Source: Chryseobacterium sp. KLBC 52
GTDB lineage: Bacteria; Bacteroidota; Bacteroidia; Flavobacteriales; Weeksellaceae
Assembly: GCF_003347605.1 (NCBI RefSeq)
Contig: NZ_QDFZ01000005.1
Span: 186,001-250,000, forward strand
DNA: 64,000 nt
Reading direction: 5' to 3'
Below, piece after piece: positions 1 to 9,580 of the stretch. The position numbers were made by a program, and so were the translations under genes. Positions within the stretch are counted from its first letter, which is position 1; every line of letters begins with the position of its first letter. The notes beneath the pieces are model-generated. The model was not told where the DNA came from and did no database searches. It saw only the letters and a list, made by a program, of their open reading frames with translations.

Positions 1-1
1 T

Positions 2-700
2 CTCCTATTTATTATACTCGTCATGATAAGGTTGGCTGTACTTGCTTTATTTCCTGTTTTTTCCAACCAGTCATCCATTAACAAAGGAAATCGTTTTCTG
101 ACCCAGTCTAAAAAAGAATATATTATCCTCTCATGGTCGGGAATGCGTGGAGTAGTTTCTCTGGCCGCTGCTTTGGCACTCCCTTTCCGGGATAATTCAG
201 GGTTTGCTATAGAACAGAGAAATACCATATTATTGATCTCATTTGTAGTGATCATTTTTACATTGGTAATTCAGGGGCTTACGCTTCCAAGATTAATCAA
301 ACTGATAAAACCTTCCACACCGGACAAGGAAGAAGAAAAAGATCTGAATAGGCTTCTGCTAAAAAAATCGAATTCTTTCCTAAAAGATTTTAAACCGGGA
401 AACATTACTACTGAAAACGCCCTGAAAATTATGACTGAAAAGCTGAAAAAAGAACAGGAACAGCTTCTTCGAACAAACGGAAACTTCTTAGATTCAGACT
501 CTGTTGAATCGAAAAAAGCATATTTCCACCTGGAGCTTGAACTTGCAGATTTTCAAAGAAAAGAACTGATCAGGAATTACTATAGAGGAGCATTCTCTCT
601 TGAATCTATTCGTAAAAAAGAATGGGAACTGGATTTCTGGACAACTACAGTATATCAGGAACTCAATACTTTACAACATAATCCTGCATCAAAAGAGTAA
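2..700 (+). CDS. Na+/H+ antiporter (CPA1/NhaP type), 3' part only
   Basis: The frame is open from base 2 with no stop, so the gene begins to the left of this window. What remains is the last membrane part and the cytoplasmic tail of a monovalent cation/proton antiporter. The stretch WSGMRGVVSLAAALALP (about nt 134-184) is the conserved transmembrane segment of CPA1 antiporters, and another hydrophobic helix follows. The C-terminal 130 or so residues are charged and predicted helical, as in the regulatory tails of bacterial NhaP proteins. An internal ATG at 23 is not a believable start because it would cut through a membrane domain. Family membership is clear; the ion (Na+ or K+) cannot be told. 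Confidence 0.85.
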   Translation, partial: LLFIILVMIRLAVLALFPVFSNQSSINKGNRFLTQSKKEYIILSWSGMRGVVSLAAALALPFRDNSGFAIEQRNTILLISFVVIIFTLVIQGLTLPRLIKLIKPSTPDKEEEKDLNRLLLKKSNSFLKDFKPGNITTENALKIMTEKLKKEQEQLLRTNGNFLDSDSVESKKAYFHLELELADFQRKELIRNYYRGAFSLESIRKKEWELDFWTTTVYQELNTLQHNPASKE

Positions 701-783
701 CGGTTCATCCTTTTTTGATCTAAGTCAAAGCTTGGTATCCGTCACACAAAGACCTTTGTACCCGAATATTTTAAACAAAATTT

Positions 784-1959
784 ATGAGTACAACATTAGA
801 AAAGGGACAGACTATTAATTTCTATCAGGCAACAGCTCCTATTATCGTTTCGGTATTTGCGGTTTACCTTACCATAGGAATTGCGTTAGGAGTACTTCCC
901 AGGTTTGTTCAGAGCACGTTGGGCTTTGACAGTATTATTATAGGACTTGTGATTGGTCTGCAATCATTGTCAACACTTTTAACCCGTGCTTATTCCGGAA
1001 AAATCACAGATACCAGCGGTGCTAAGAAAAGTAAAATGTCCGGCGTAATACTGGCTGTTATTGCAGGAATTGCTTACGTCCTGGCGGTATTATTTCAGGC
1101 TCAACCGATTCTGGCACTTGCTTTTCTTTTATTGGCAAGAATTATTCATGGGGTTGGCGAAAGTTTTCTGGTTACCGGAGCATTAACGTGGGGAATCGGT
1201 CTCGCAGGACCTTCCAGCTCAGGGAAAGTCATGACCTGGAATGGTATTGCCATGTATGCGGGAATTGCCATCGGAGCTCCCATCAGTATCTGGTTAAGTA
1301 AAGAGTACAGTATTCTGCCTGCTTTTCTTTTTATTACCTTACTTCCGCTGGTAAGCTGGCTTTCTACAGCAAAACTTCCTTCTATTCCTGTGGATAAAGA
1401 TCATATAAGAACACCTTTCTACAAAGTAATTGGTGCCATATCGGGCCAGGGCCTGAGCCTTGCTTTTTCATCAATGGCTTTTGGATGTATTGCCTCTTTT
1501 ATTGCCTTATTTTTCTCTCAAAAAAATTGGGGTGATGCTTCACTGGCTTTTATGATCTTCGGGGCTTGTTATGGGCTGACCAGAATTTTCTTTGCTTCTT
1601 TTCCGGATAAATACGGAGGCTTTACAATAGCCTTGATCTCTCTGATTATCGAAGTGGCCGGACAAATGCTGATCTGGACCTCTGCATCCAAAACATTGGC
1701 CATTATCGGATGTGGATTAACGGGGGTAGGATTTTCATTGGTTTTTCCGGCTTTGGGCGTTCTTGCCATTCAAAAAGTAAAGCCGCAGATGAGAGGAACG
1801 GCGCTAGGAGCTTATGTCGCATTTGTTGACCTTTCATTAGGGCTCGCAGGTCCTATTGCCGGGCTCATTGCCGGTTGGTTCGATTATCAGATGGTATATC
1901 TGTTCGGAGGAATCAGCTGTGTGATTGCAATGATTATTTTACTATTTAACAAAAAATAA
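784..1959 (+). CDS. MFS transporter, probable drug/sugar efflux permease
   Basis: This 391-residue inner-membrane protein has about 12 hydrophobic segments in two halves, the normal length for the major facilitator superfamily. The loop after helix 2 reads [13 protein letters not shown], a form of MFS motif A (G-x3-D-x2-G-x-[KR]). It resembles the YhhS/YfcJ arabinose-efflux-like branch, whose substrates are mostly unknown. Its stop is two bases from the start of a siderophore-interacting protein gene, so the two are almost certainly co-transcribed. That neighbour raises the possibility that it exports or takes up a siderophore or related metabolite, but the sequence alone does not show this. 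Confidence 0.85.
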   Translation: MSTTLEKGQTINFYQATAPIIVSVFAVYLTIGIALGVLPRFVQSTLGFDSIIIGLVIGLQSLSTLLTRAYSGKITDTSGAKKSKMSGVILAVIAGIAYVLAVLFQAQPILALAFLLLARIIHGVGESFLVTGALTWGIGLAGPSSSGKVMTWNGIAMYAGIAIGAPISIWLSKEYSILPAFLFITLLPLVSWLSTAKLPSIPVDKDHIRTPFYKVIGAISGQGLSLAFSSMAFGCIASFIALFFSQKNWGDASLAFMIFGACYGLTRIFFASFPDKYGGFTIALISLIIEVAGQMLIWTSASKTLAIIGCGLTGVGFSLVFPALGVLAIQKVKPQMRGTALGAYVAFVDLSLGLAGPIAGLIAGWFDYQMVYLFGGISCVIAMIILLFNKK

Positions 1960-1961
1960 TA

Positions 1962-2711
1962 ATGGAACATTCCCTAACATCTCAAGTAAAAGAAACGAAA
2001 AAAATACGTTCTGTATTTACCGTTAAAAAGAAACTCTTTATTACACCGCATTTAATCCGTGTCATATTTGATATTGATGAAAACCAGGCTGAACTATTGG
2101 CTAATGTTAAGTCCGGTTCTAATAATAAAATCTTTATCCCCACCGGAGAAGAAAATCTCGCTCTGATCAGAACATATACCAACAGAAAAATTGATCTGGA
2201 AGAAAATGAACTGAGCATTGATTTTATAGCTCATGGTGACAACGGACCAGCTTCTGCATGGGCATTGAAGACCAAACCAGGTGATGTATTGGAAATAGGA
2301 ATGAAAGAAAGTACAAAGCCTTTAATTCCTGAAGCTGATTTTTATCTGATGGCAGGAGACGCAACGGCACTACCAGTGATTTGTGCCATCGCAGAACAAT
2401 TTCCATCTTATGTAAGAGCAAAAATACTATTGGAAGTAGCAGATAAAGACGACGAATTGATCCTGTGTTCTGCGGCAGATATTTCGGTTGAATGGCTGCA
2501 CAATCCTCATCCTGAGCAGGGAAGCAAGATTGCAGAAGTAGTAAAATCTGTTCAGTTTCCGCCCGGAGTGTTGAAAGAATATGTTTACATCGCTGCAGAA
2601 TATTCCACTGTACGTGAGCTTCGTACGTACTTTAAAACAACGCTGGAATGGGATCCGCATGGGATGTACATTTGCTCATACTGGAAAGCCGGACAGGCAG
2701 AAAACCCGTAG
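1962..2711 (+). CDS. Siderophore-interacting protein (FAD-dependent ferric reductase)
   Basis: This 249-residue cytoplasmic flavoprotein belongs to the ViuB/YqjH family, which reduces Fe(III)-siderophore complexes to release Fe(II). The FAD-binding motif RTYT is at residues 70-73, and the family signature [10 protein letters not shown] is at 91-100. A second Rossmann-like NAD(P)H domain covers the C-terminal half (around [13 protein letters not shown]). Length is normal for the family. It starts two bases after the MFS gene and is followed by a Crp-type regulator gene. No siderophore receptor or biosynthetic gene is in the window, so its cognate siderophore is unknown. Confidence 0.9.
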   Translation: MEHSLTSQVKETKKIRSVFTVKKKLFITPHLIRVIFDIDENQAELLANVKSGSNNKIFIPTGEENLALIRTYTNRKIDLEENELSIDFIAHGDNGPASAWALKTKPGDVLEIGMKESTKPLIPEADFYLMAGDATALPVICAIAEQFPSYVRAKILLEVADKDDELILCSAADISVEWLHNPHPEQGSKIAEVVKSVQFPPGVLKEYVYIAAEYSTVRELRTYFKTTLEWDPHGMYICSYWKAGQAENP

Positions 2712-2728
2712 ATATTGGAGATGAAAGG

Positions 2729-2766
2729 ATGTAAGCAAAGCCATTTATCACTATTTTTGCTTACAT
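2729..2766. promoter_or_regulatory. Perfect 11-bp inverted repeat over a -7 box and start codon
   Basis: ATGTAAGCAAA at 2729-2739 is the exact reverse complement of TTTGCTTACAT at 2756-2766, with a 16-base spacer. The right arm overlaps both a consensus Bacteroidota -7 box (TATTTTTG, 2752-2759) and the ATG of the Crp-family gene at 2765. A protein bound here would block transcription start, so an autoregulatory operator is the simplest reading. An RNA hairpin hiding the start codon, or the 3' end of the upstream operon, are alternatives. The arms are not the TGTGA/TCACA half-sites of enterobacterial Crp. Confidence 0.5.
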
Positions 2767-3334
2767 GCAGGAACTTTTAACGTCATATATCAACAATAGA
2801 ATATCGGTAACGGATACAGAAATGGAAACAATTCTGTCCTATTTCAGACCTATCCAATTAAAAAAGAATGAAATGCTCCTTTCCAACGGGCAAAACAGTC
2901 AGAGAACATTTTTTGTTGTAAATGGCTGTCTCCGTATATTTTTCATCAATGAAGAAGGACAGGATTCTACCCGATATTTTGCTTTTGAAAATCAGTTTGC
3001 AACGGCACTTACCAGTTTTATTACTTCTGAACCCTCTGAGGAATTCATAGAAGCTGTAGAGGATTCAGAAGTATATTATATTACCCATAAAGATTTTTAT
3101 CATCTTTTGGATATTATCCCTCAGTGGGAAAAATTTTACAGAATATATCTGGAAACTGCATATGTAAATAATACCAAAAGATTGATGTCATTCCTTGTCC
3201 AGGATGCACTTGAAAAATACCGCCAGCTTCTGGATGAAAATCCTGTGGTGGTAAGAAGGCTTTCCAATAAACTGGTAGCTTCCTATCTTAATATTTCACA
3301 GGAGACACTGAGCAGACTGAAGTCAAGGCTTTGA
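2765..3334 (+). CDS. Crp/Fnr-family transcriptional regulator
   Basis: This 189-residue protein has an N-terminal cyclic-nucleotide-binding-like beta-roll (about residues 20-115, including ...NEMLLSNGQNSQRTFFVVNGCLRIFF). A C-terminal helix-turn-helix ends in NISQETLSRLKSRL, the usual recognition helix pattern of short Bacteroidota Crp proteins. No Fnr-type cysteine cluster is visible. The ATG lies five bases after a TATTTTTG box, so the mRNA may have almost no leader. It follows the MFS/siderophore-interacting pair and may regulate them, but these small regulators often act on distant or redox/stress genes. The effector is unknown. Confidence 0.88.
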   Translation: MQELLTSYINNRISVTDTEMETILSYFRPIQLKKNEMLLSNGQNSQRTFFVVNGCLRIFFINEEGQDSTRYFAFENQFATALTSFITSEPSEEFIEAVEDSEVYYITHKDFYHLLDIIPQWEKFYRIYLETAYVNNTKRLMSFLVQDALEKYRQLLDENPVVVRRLSNKLVASYLNISQETLSRLKSRL

Positions 3335-3453
3335 TTTTTGTTTGGTAATCCTAACATTTTCAGGAAAGGGTATTATTTATTTAAACTACTTTTAAACAAG
3401 CTAAAATTCTCAAAAAATTAATACTAAAGCCCACTCAGGAAAAATTTAAGCCT

Positions 3454-3461
3454 TATATTTG
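3454..3461 (+). promoter_or_regulatory. Probable -7 promoter box of the metal-efflux locus
   Basis: TATATTTG matches the Bacteroidota sigma-ABfr -7 consensus TAnnTTTG exactly and ends five bases before the ATG at 3467. Transcription would begin at or next to the start codon, giving a leaderless or near-leaderless mRNA. No convincing -33 TTG was found at 17-23 bases upstream, so an activator may be needed. Confidence 0.5.
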
Positions 3462-3466
3462 TACTC

Positions 3467-3829
3467 ATGTTAAAATGGATCTCCATATTATGTTCAATGA
3501 TGTATGTGCTGGCTACCACCAATGCGGGGGAAGTATTGAAAGTACCTATGTTTGTGGAACATTTCATGGAATACCATGGAAGCTTTTCAGAATTTGTAAT
3601 GGAGCATTATGATAACCACAAACAGGATTCAGACTGGGATACCGATCAGAAACTGCCGTTTATCAATCCACCTATCGTACTTACCGTACACGCCCAGCTT
3701 CCGGAGCTTTCCTTTGAAATAAAAAAACCTAAGGAAATTACTGTTTCAAAGAAAAGCAGTATCTACAAGGAAAAAGATTTTTCCAACCAATACCTTTCTC
3801 AGATTTTCCAGCCTCCACGGCTTTCTTAA
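3467..3829 (+). CDS. Small secreted His-rich protein next to metal efflux genes
   Basis: A 120-residue protein with an N-terminal hydrophobic signal sequence (MLKWISILCSMMYVLA), so it is probably exported to the periplasm. The mature part begins with a segment holding several histidines and acidic residues (HFMEYHG, then FVMEHYDNHK), which could bind metal. A basic, lysine-rich C-terminus follows. I do not recognise a named domain. Similar short proteins are often found just before CzcA-type pumps in Flavobacteriia, and here the pump gene starts about 200 bases downstream on the same strand. A role in periplasmic metal binding or sensing for the pump is inference. Confidence 0.7.
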   Translation: MLKWISILCSMMYVLATTNAGEVLKVPMFVEHFMEYHGSFSEFVMEHYDNHKQDSDWDTDQKLPFINPPIVLTVHAQLPELSFEIKKPKEITVSKKSSIYKEKDFSNQYLSQIFQPPRLS

Positions 3830-4029
3830 TTGACTTCATATTGAAAATTAATGCTTTATGTTCTTACCTAAAGCAGTGAATTCTTGTTACATATCAATTA
3901 ATCCGCAATGCATTGTATTGATGCTTAACCCTTAACCAAAGAGTTACAAATGCTTTTTTGGGCACTTTAAGTTTTGGGAGAATTTCAGCTTTTATAAAGC
4001 ATTCCGGATTATCAATTAATAGTTTTTCC

Positions 4030-7000
4030 ATGTTAAATAAAATTATTGAGTTTTCTGTAAAGAATAAACTCATCATTGCTCTGTTTACAGTGGCCCTCAT
4101 CCTTTTTGGAGTCTATGAAACCACTAAACTTCCCATTGATGCCCAGCCGGACATCACCAATAATCAGGTTCAGATCATTACCACTGCTCCTTCTTATGGT
4201 GCAGCAGATATAGAACGCCTTGTTACATTTCCTATCGAACAGGCTACCAGCAATATCAGCGGAATAACGGAGCTGAGAAGTTTCTCCCGTTTCGGACTTT
4301 CATTAGTGACGGTAGTTTTTGACGATAAGACCGATGTGTATTGGGCTCGTCAACAGGTTCAGGAACGGTTGCAGCTTGTTCAGGACAATATACCAGCCGG
4401 AATCGGCAAGCCGGAATTAGGGCCTATTTCAACAGGATTGGGAGAGATTTTCCAATATGTGGTAAGAGCCAAAAAAGGATACGAAAATGTATATGATGAA
4501 ACAGAACTGAGGACTATTCAGGACTGGGTGGTCAGAAGGCAGCTTCTCGGAACCAAAGGTGTGGCGGATGTCAGCAGTTTCGGAGGAAAGCTGAAACAAT
4601 ACGAAATTGCCATTAATCCAAATAAATTACAGGCGTTCAACATCAATATCAATGATGTTTTTGCCGCGCTGGAAAAGAATAACCAGAATACCGGAGGTGC
4701 ATATATTGAAAAGAAAGAAACCGTTCTGTTTATCCGCAGCGAAGGACTTCTGGGAAGTACGGAAGATATCGGAAGCATTCAGGTAGCGGAAACGAAAGAA
4801 GGTATTCCGGTACATATCAAAGATGTAGCGTCTGTGAAGATCGGTTATGCGACAAGGTATGGCGCGATGACTTATAATGACACCGGAGAGGTTTCCGGAG
4901 CAATTGTTCTGATGCTGAAAGGAGAGAACGCCAATGTCGTGATTGGAAATATCAAACAAAGACTGGAAAAAATCCAGGAATCATTACCGGAAGGAGTAGT
5001 AATTGAGCCTTTCCTTGATCGTGCTAAAATGGTAAATAACACCATCAGTACCGTAAAAACAAACCTGATGGAAGGAGCTTTGATCGTTGTTTTCATTCTG
5101 GTTTTATTCTTAGGAAATTTCAGAGCAGGATTACTGGTGGCTTCCGTTATTCCTTTGGCCATGCTTTTCGCCATTATTATGATGAATATTTTCGGGGTTG
5201 GAGGAAATCTGATGAGCCTTGGAGCGCTGGATTTCGGTCTTATTGTGGACGGTGCTGTTATTATTGTGGAAGCCGTGCTGCATCAGCTTGCCCATAAAAA
5301 GCATTTTGGAAAAGACAATATGCTCAGCAAGAGAGAAATGGATGATCAGGTTTCCAGCTCTGCGACCAAAATGGTTAACAGTGCGGTTTTCGGGCAGATC
5401 ATTATCTTAATCGTATATCTTCCGATCTTTACCCTTCAGGGAATTGAAGGAAAGATGTTCAAGCCTATGGCTCAGACTGTTGCCTTTGCCCTGATCGGAG
5501 CATTTATTCTTTCCCTGACTTATATTCCGATGATGAGTTCTCTGGTATTAAGCAGAAAGAAAAAAGAAAAAGAGAACATCTCGGACCGCGTCATGGGTAA
5601 AGTGGAAACCGGACATCAACGATTACTGATGAAAGCTCTTAAATTCAGAAAAACGATCATCATTGGTGTGTTGATCCTGTTTGCAGGTGCTGTTTTTACC
5701 CTTTCCAGAATGGGTGGAGAATTTATTCCGTCTCTGGAGGAAGGTGACTTTGCTGTTGAAATGAGAATTCTTCAGGGAAGTAATATCAATGAAACCAAGA
5801 AAGCCACCACACAGGCAGCGCATATTCTTTTAACACAGTTTCCTGAAGTAGAAAAAGTAGTCATGAAAATTGGGAGTGCAGAAATTCCTACGGAACCTAT
5901 GCCTATGGATTCCGGAGATATGATCGTCGTTTTAAAACCTAAAAAGAAATGGACTTCCGCAACAACATTTCCTGAACTTTCTGACAAAATGAGCAAAGCA
6001 TTAAGCGTTATTCCCGGCCTCACCACCAGTTTCCAGTTTCCGGTACAGATGCGCTTCAATGAACTGATGACCGGAGCAAGACAAGATGTGGTATGTAAGA
6101 TTTACGGCGAAGATCTTGACAGTCTTGCCACGTACGCTAAAAAGATTGGAAGCATTATTAACACTGTAAAAGGGGCACAGGATCTATATATCGAGCCGGT
6201 AGTAGGCGCTCCACAGGTTGTGATTGATTATAACCGTTCGGAACTTTCCCGATACAATATTTCAGTGGCGGATATCAACAGGGTAATTAATATGGCTTTT
6301 GCCGGACAAACTGCAGGAGCACTGTATGAAGGTGAGAAAAAGTTTGATATCGTTGTCCGAATGGATAATGAGCATAAAAAAGATATTACCAGCATTCAGA
6401 ATCTTTTGGTTCCTACTTCTTCGGGAGAACAGATTCCATTGTCACAATTGGCTAAAGTAGAGCTTAAAAACAGTCCGAACCAGATTCAGAGGGAAGATAC
6501 TAAAAGAAGGATTATTGTAGGTTTTAATGTGAGAGGAAGAGATGTACAGAGTATTGTGGAAGAACTTCAGCAAAAAGCAGATAAAAACCTGAAATTATCA
6601 CCGGGCTACACAATTTCTTATGGAGGAGCTTTTGAAAATTTAAATGAAGCCAAGGCCAGACTGGGAATCGCAGTTCCTATTTCGTTAGTGATGATCTTCC
6701 TGTTATTATTTTTTGCTTTTGGTTCTGTAAAACACAGTCTGCTGATCTATACCGCCATTCCTTTATCTGCGATAGGAGGTGTATATTTTCTGGCTCTGAG
6801 AGGAATGCCTTTCAGCATCAGCGCAGGGGTAGGATTCATTGCCTTATTTGGGGTTGCCGTACTTAATGGGATTGTTTTGATATCAGAATTTAACCGATTG
6901 AAAAAGAATGGAATAGCCAACACCAGCAGAATTGTACTGATAGGCACAAAAATCAGACTGCGTCCGGTCTTAATGACGGCTTTTGTGGCTTCACTGGGGT

Positions 7001-8367
7001 TCCTTCCCATGGCAATCAGCAACGGTGCAGGAGCAGAAGTACAGAGACCTTTGGCAACGGTGGTGATCGGAGGGTTAATGCTTGCAACTCTTTTAACCTT
7101 GTTTGTCCTTCCCATTTTATACGTCCTGTTTGAACATATTAATAAAGATAAAATGAAATTCTCAAAAAAACTCAGCTATAAAAAATTGTCTGTTTTCCTG
7201 TTGTTAATATCCTTCGGAACTTATCAGGCTCAGGAAAATATTACCTATGATCAGGCTTTGGAAAAAGCATACCAGCAGAATGGTACTCTTAAAAATTCAA
7301 AATTAGTCTCAGATTATCAGGAAAAACTGAAAGCCAGCTATCTGGATATTCCACAGACGGAAATTACCGGAGGATTTGGTCAGATTCAGGGTGAGGAAAC
7401 GGATAATTCATTCGGAATCTCTCAAAAATTCAGTTTTCCAACGGTGTATTCAAAAAGAAAACAAATGCTGGATGCCGAATGGTCTGCCAGTGTCATCAAT
7501 CAGAATCTTACCAAAACACAGCTTACCAAAGAAGTAACAGACGTTTTCTACAGGATACTGGTGCTTCAGGAGAAGAAAAAAGTGCTTGAATACATCAGCC
7601 AGCTTTACAATAATTTTGCAGACAAAGCCGGATTAAGATTAAAAAAAGGAGAAGCCAATATTCTGGAGGAATCCACCGCCGAAATTCAGAAAGAACAGAT
7701 CAAAGTACAGTTGAATACCCTTGAAAATGATCTGAATATTGCAAAACTTCAGCTTCAATTATTACTACAATCTACAACACCTTATCAGCCCATTGCTGAC
7801 CAGCCTACGATGAAAATGGGGCTTCAGATTTCAGAAGAAATGGTACAACAGCATCCCGAACTTCAATATCTGCAGCAACAGATCAAAGTGGGAGAGGCAG
7901 AAGTACAGCTTGAAAAAAGCAGACTGCTTCCGGATCTGCTTATAGGATATACCAATCAGAGTATGAAAAACATCAATAACAATCGTTTCAATTCAGTTCA
8001 GGTGGGCGTAGGAATTCCGCTGTTTACCAAAGGACAGAGAGCTATGGCAAAGGCAGCACAGGCTAAAATTGCCATCTCTGAAAATCAGTATCAGAGAAAA
8101 GAAATAGAGCTTAAAAACAGATTGAAACAACAATTGGCTAATTATATGAACCAACAGCAGATCATCGAAAATTATGAACAAAAACAGCTTCCGAAGTCTG
8201 AAACCATTCTAAAAACCGCTCAGAAACAGATGGAAGTAGGAGAAATAGATTATCTGGACTGGGTAATCCTGGTGAATCAGGCCGTAAAAACCAAAGCAGA
8301 TTATATTGATCAGCTGGAAAAGCTTAATCAAACCGGAGCCGAAATTCAATTCTTAATTTCAAAATAA
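4030..8367 (+). CDS. CusA/CzcA heavy-metal RND efflux pump fused to a TolC-like outer-membrane factor
   Basis: A 1445-residue fusion. Residues 1 to about 1035 are a full heavy-metal RND pump with 12 membrane segments and two large periplasmic loops. The proton-relay residues typical of HME-RND pumps are present in DFGLIVDGAVIIVEAV (D401, D407, E414). From about residue 1042 a signal-peptide-like stretch (MKFSKKL... then a hydrophobic run ending YQAQ) leads into about 380 residues of coiled-coil outer-membrane efflux protein (OMF/TolC). The ATG at 4030 is preferred over an in-frame TTG at 3958, because MLNKIIEFSVKNK is the usual CzcA N-terminus. The pump would export Cu, Zn, Co or Cd with the adaptor encoded six bases downstream. 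Such fusions are known in Bacteroidota; the metal is not decided by sequence. Confidence 0.93.
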   Translation: MLNKIIEFSVKNKLIIALFTVALILFGVYETTKLPIDAQPDITNNQVQIITTAPSYGAADIERLVTFPIEQATSNISGITELRSFSRFGLSLVTVVFDDKTDVYWARQQVQERLQLVQDNIPAGIGKPELGPISTGLGEIFQYVVRAKKGYENVYDETELRTIQDWVVRRQLLGTKGVADVSSFGGKLKQYEIAINPNKLQAFNININDVFAALEKNNQNTGGAYIEKKETVLFIRSEGLLGSTEDIGSIQVAETKEGIPVHIKDVASVKIGYATRYGAMTYNDTGEVSGAIVLMLKGENANVVIGNIKQRLEKIQESLPEGVVIEPFLDRAKMVNNTISTVKTNLMEGALIVVFILVLFLGNFRAGLLVASVIPLAMLFAIIMMNIFGVGGNLMSLGALDFGLIVDGAVIIVEAVLHQLAHKKHFGKDNMLSKREMDDQVSSSATKMVNSAVFGQIIILIVYLPIFTLQGIEGKMFKPMAQTVAFALIGAFILSLTYIPMMSSLVLSRKKKEKENISDRVMGKVETGHQRLLMKALKFRKTIIIGVLILFAGAVFTLSRMGGEFIPSLEEGDFAVEMRILQGSNINETKKATTQAAHILLTQFPEVEKVVMKIGSAEIPTEPMPMDSGDMIVVLKPKKKWTSATTFPELSDKMSKALSVIPGLTTSFQFPVQMRFNELMTGARQDVVCKIYGEDLDSLATYAKKIGSIINTVKGAQDLYIEPVVGAPQVVIDYNRSELSRYNISVADINRVINMAFAGQTAGALYEGEKKFDIVVRMDNEHKKDITSIQNLLVPTSSGEQIPLSQLAKVELKNSPNQIQREDTKRRIIVGFNVRGRDVQSIVEELQQKADKNLKLSPGYTISYGGAFENLNEAKARLGIAVPISLVMIFLLLFFAFGSVKHSLLIYTAIPLSAIGGVYFLALRGMPFSISAGVGFIALFGVAVLNGIVLISEFNRLKKNGIANTSRIVLIGTKIRLRPVLMTAFVASLGFLPMAISNGAGAEVQRPLATVVIGGLMLATLLTLFVLPILYVLFEHINKDKMKFSKKLSYKKLSVFLLLISFGTYQAQENITYDQALEKAYQQNGTLKNSKLVSDYQEKLKASYLDIPQTEITGGFGQIQGEETDNSFGISQKFSFPTVYSKRKQMLDAEWSASVINQNLTKTQLTKEVTDVFYRILVLQEKKKVLEYISQLYNNFADKAGLRLKKGEANILEESTAEIQKEQIKVQLNTLENDLNIAKLQLQLLLQSTTPYQPIADQPTMKMGLQISEEMVQQHPELQYLQQQIKVGEAEVQLEKSRLLPDLLIGYTNQSMKNINNNRFNSVQVGVGIPLFTKGQRAMAKAAQAKIAISENQYQRKEIELKNRLKQQLANYMNQQQIIENYEQKQLPKSETILKTAQKQMEVGEIDYLDWVILVNQAVKTKADYIDQLEKLNQTGAEIQFLISK

Positions 8368-8373
8368 TACATC

Positions 8374-9525
8374 ATGCATTTCAAGAATATATCAATATAC
8401 AGCCTTGCTTTCATCCTTACTTTATCTTCATGCTCAGGAAAAAATGAGGAGGAAAAAACAATTTATGAAAACACCAAATTTTCTAAGAATGACAAAAACT
8501 CCGTTCATCTTACAGAAAAACAGATTCAGTCTGTAGGATTAACAACAACCAGTATTCAGAACAGGAATATGGAAAAGCTGGTGAAATTAAACGGAAAGGC
8601 AGAAATTGCACCTTCCCACATTAGTTTAGTTTCCAGTATTATGGGTGGGCATATCAAATCAATCAATGTTATTAATGGAAGTCATTTTAACAAAGGGCAG
8701 GTGCTTGCAGTAGTAGAAGATCCACAATTTATACAATTGCAGCAGGATTATCTGGTGACCAAAGCTCAGCTTGAAGCGGCAAGATTGAATTTCAACCGTC
8801 AGAAAGATTTGAATACAAGCAAAGCCAGCAGTGACAAAACCATGCAGACTGCTCAGGCAGATTATTCTACTTTGAATGCTACTTTAAAAGGGCTTGAGGA
8901 AAAACTGAGAATCATCGGAATTAATGCCAAAGGTCTGACTACCGGAAATATCAGAAGTAAAATCAATATTTATGCTCCGTTTACAGGTTTTGTAAGCAAA
9001 ATTCTGGTGAATAACGGACAGTATATCAACCCCGCAGATACTTTATTTGAATTGATCAATCCGGCTGGATTACTTTTAGAACTCAAGATTTTTGAAAACG
9101 ATGTGAATGATGTAAAAGTAGGGCAGGAAATTTTGGTGTACAACAATCAGAATCCTGACGTGAAATCCAATGCAAAAATTATCAGCGTAGTTCCTAGTAT
9201 TGAAAACGGAGGTTCTGCAACGGCAATTGCCAGATTATCTTCTGTGAACACGGAATTTGTAAAAGGAATGTACGTGAATGCCGAAGTGAATATCAGCAGC
9301 CGTTATACAATGGGACTTCCAAACGAAGCCGTGGTGTCTTTTGAAAATAAAAATTATGTTTTTGAAGATCTTGGAAAATCCAATTACAAAATGATTCCTG
9401 TAGTGACCGGAATCGCTGATGATCACTTTACAGAGATTTTAAAAGCCGATTTTTTAAAGGATAAAAAAATTGTTCAGAAAGGCGCTTACAGTCTTCTGAT
9501 GATGCTTAAAAACAAAGCTGAATAG
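8374..9525 (+). CDS. RND efflux periplasmic adaptor (CusB/CzcB-like lipoprotein)
   Basis: A 383-residue membrane-fusion protein linking the RND pump to the outer-membrane factor. The N-terminus has a signal peptide with a lipobox (LSSC, about residues 17-20), so it is anchored by lipid. The middle contains the two half-lipoyl motifs around a coiled-coil hairpin (IKSINVINGSHFNKGQVLAVVED ... INIYAPFTGFVSKILVNNGQYINP), then beta-barrel and membrane-proximal domains. It begins six bases after the pump gene, as expected for one operon. A strong terminator follows at 9549. Overall family is certain; metal specificity is not. Confidence 0.92.
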   Translation: MHFKNISIYSLAFILTLSSCSGKNEEEKTIYENTKFSKNDKNSVHLTEKQIQSVGLTTTSIQNRNMEKLVKLNGKAEIAPSHISLVSSIMGGHIKSINVINGSHFNKGQVLAVVEDPQFIQLQQDYLVTKAQLEAARLNFNRQKDLNTSKASSDKTMQTAQADYSTLNATLKGLEEKLRIIGINAKGLTTGNIRSKINIYAPFTGFVSKILVNNGQYINPADTLFELINPAGLLLELKIFENDVNDVKVGQEILVYNNQNPDVKSNAKIISVVPSIENGGSATAIARLSSVNTEFVKGMYVNAEVNISSRYTMGLPNEAVVSFENKNYVFEDLGKSNYKMIPVVTGIADDHFTEILKADFLKDKKIVQKGAYSLLMMLKNKAE

Positions 9526-9548
9526 TATTAAATAAATTCTATATCATT

Positions 9549-9580
9549 AAAAAAGATCATTCTTTTGAATGGTCTTTTTT
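9549..9580 (+). terminator. Rho-independent terminator after the metal-efflux operon
   Basis: AAAAAAGATCATTC (9549-9562) pairs with GAATGGTCTTTTTT (9567-9580) across a TTTT loop, with one G-U pair, and ends in a U tract. It lies 24 bases past the adaptor stop codon. Confidence 0.85.

Noticed and set aside
3958-4029. Upstream TTG start for the RND pump
   Set aside because: The extra 24 residues precede the standard CzcA N-terminus and resemble no signal or membrane segment. ATG 4030 is preferred.
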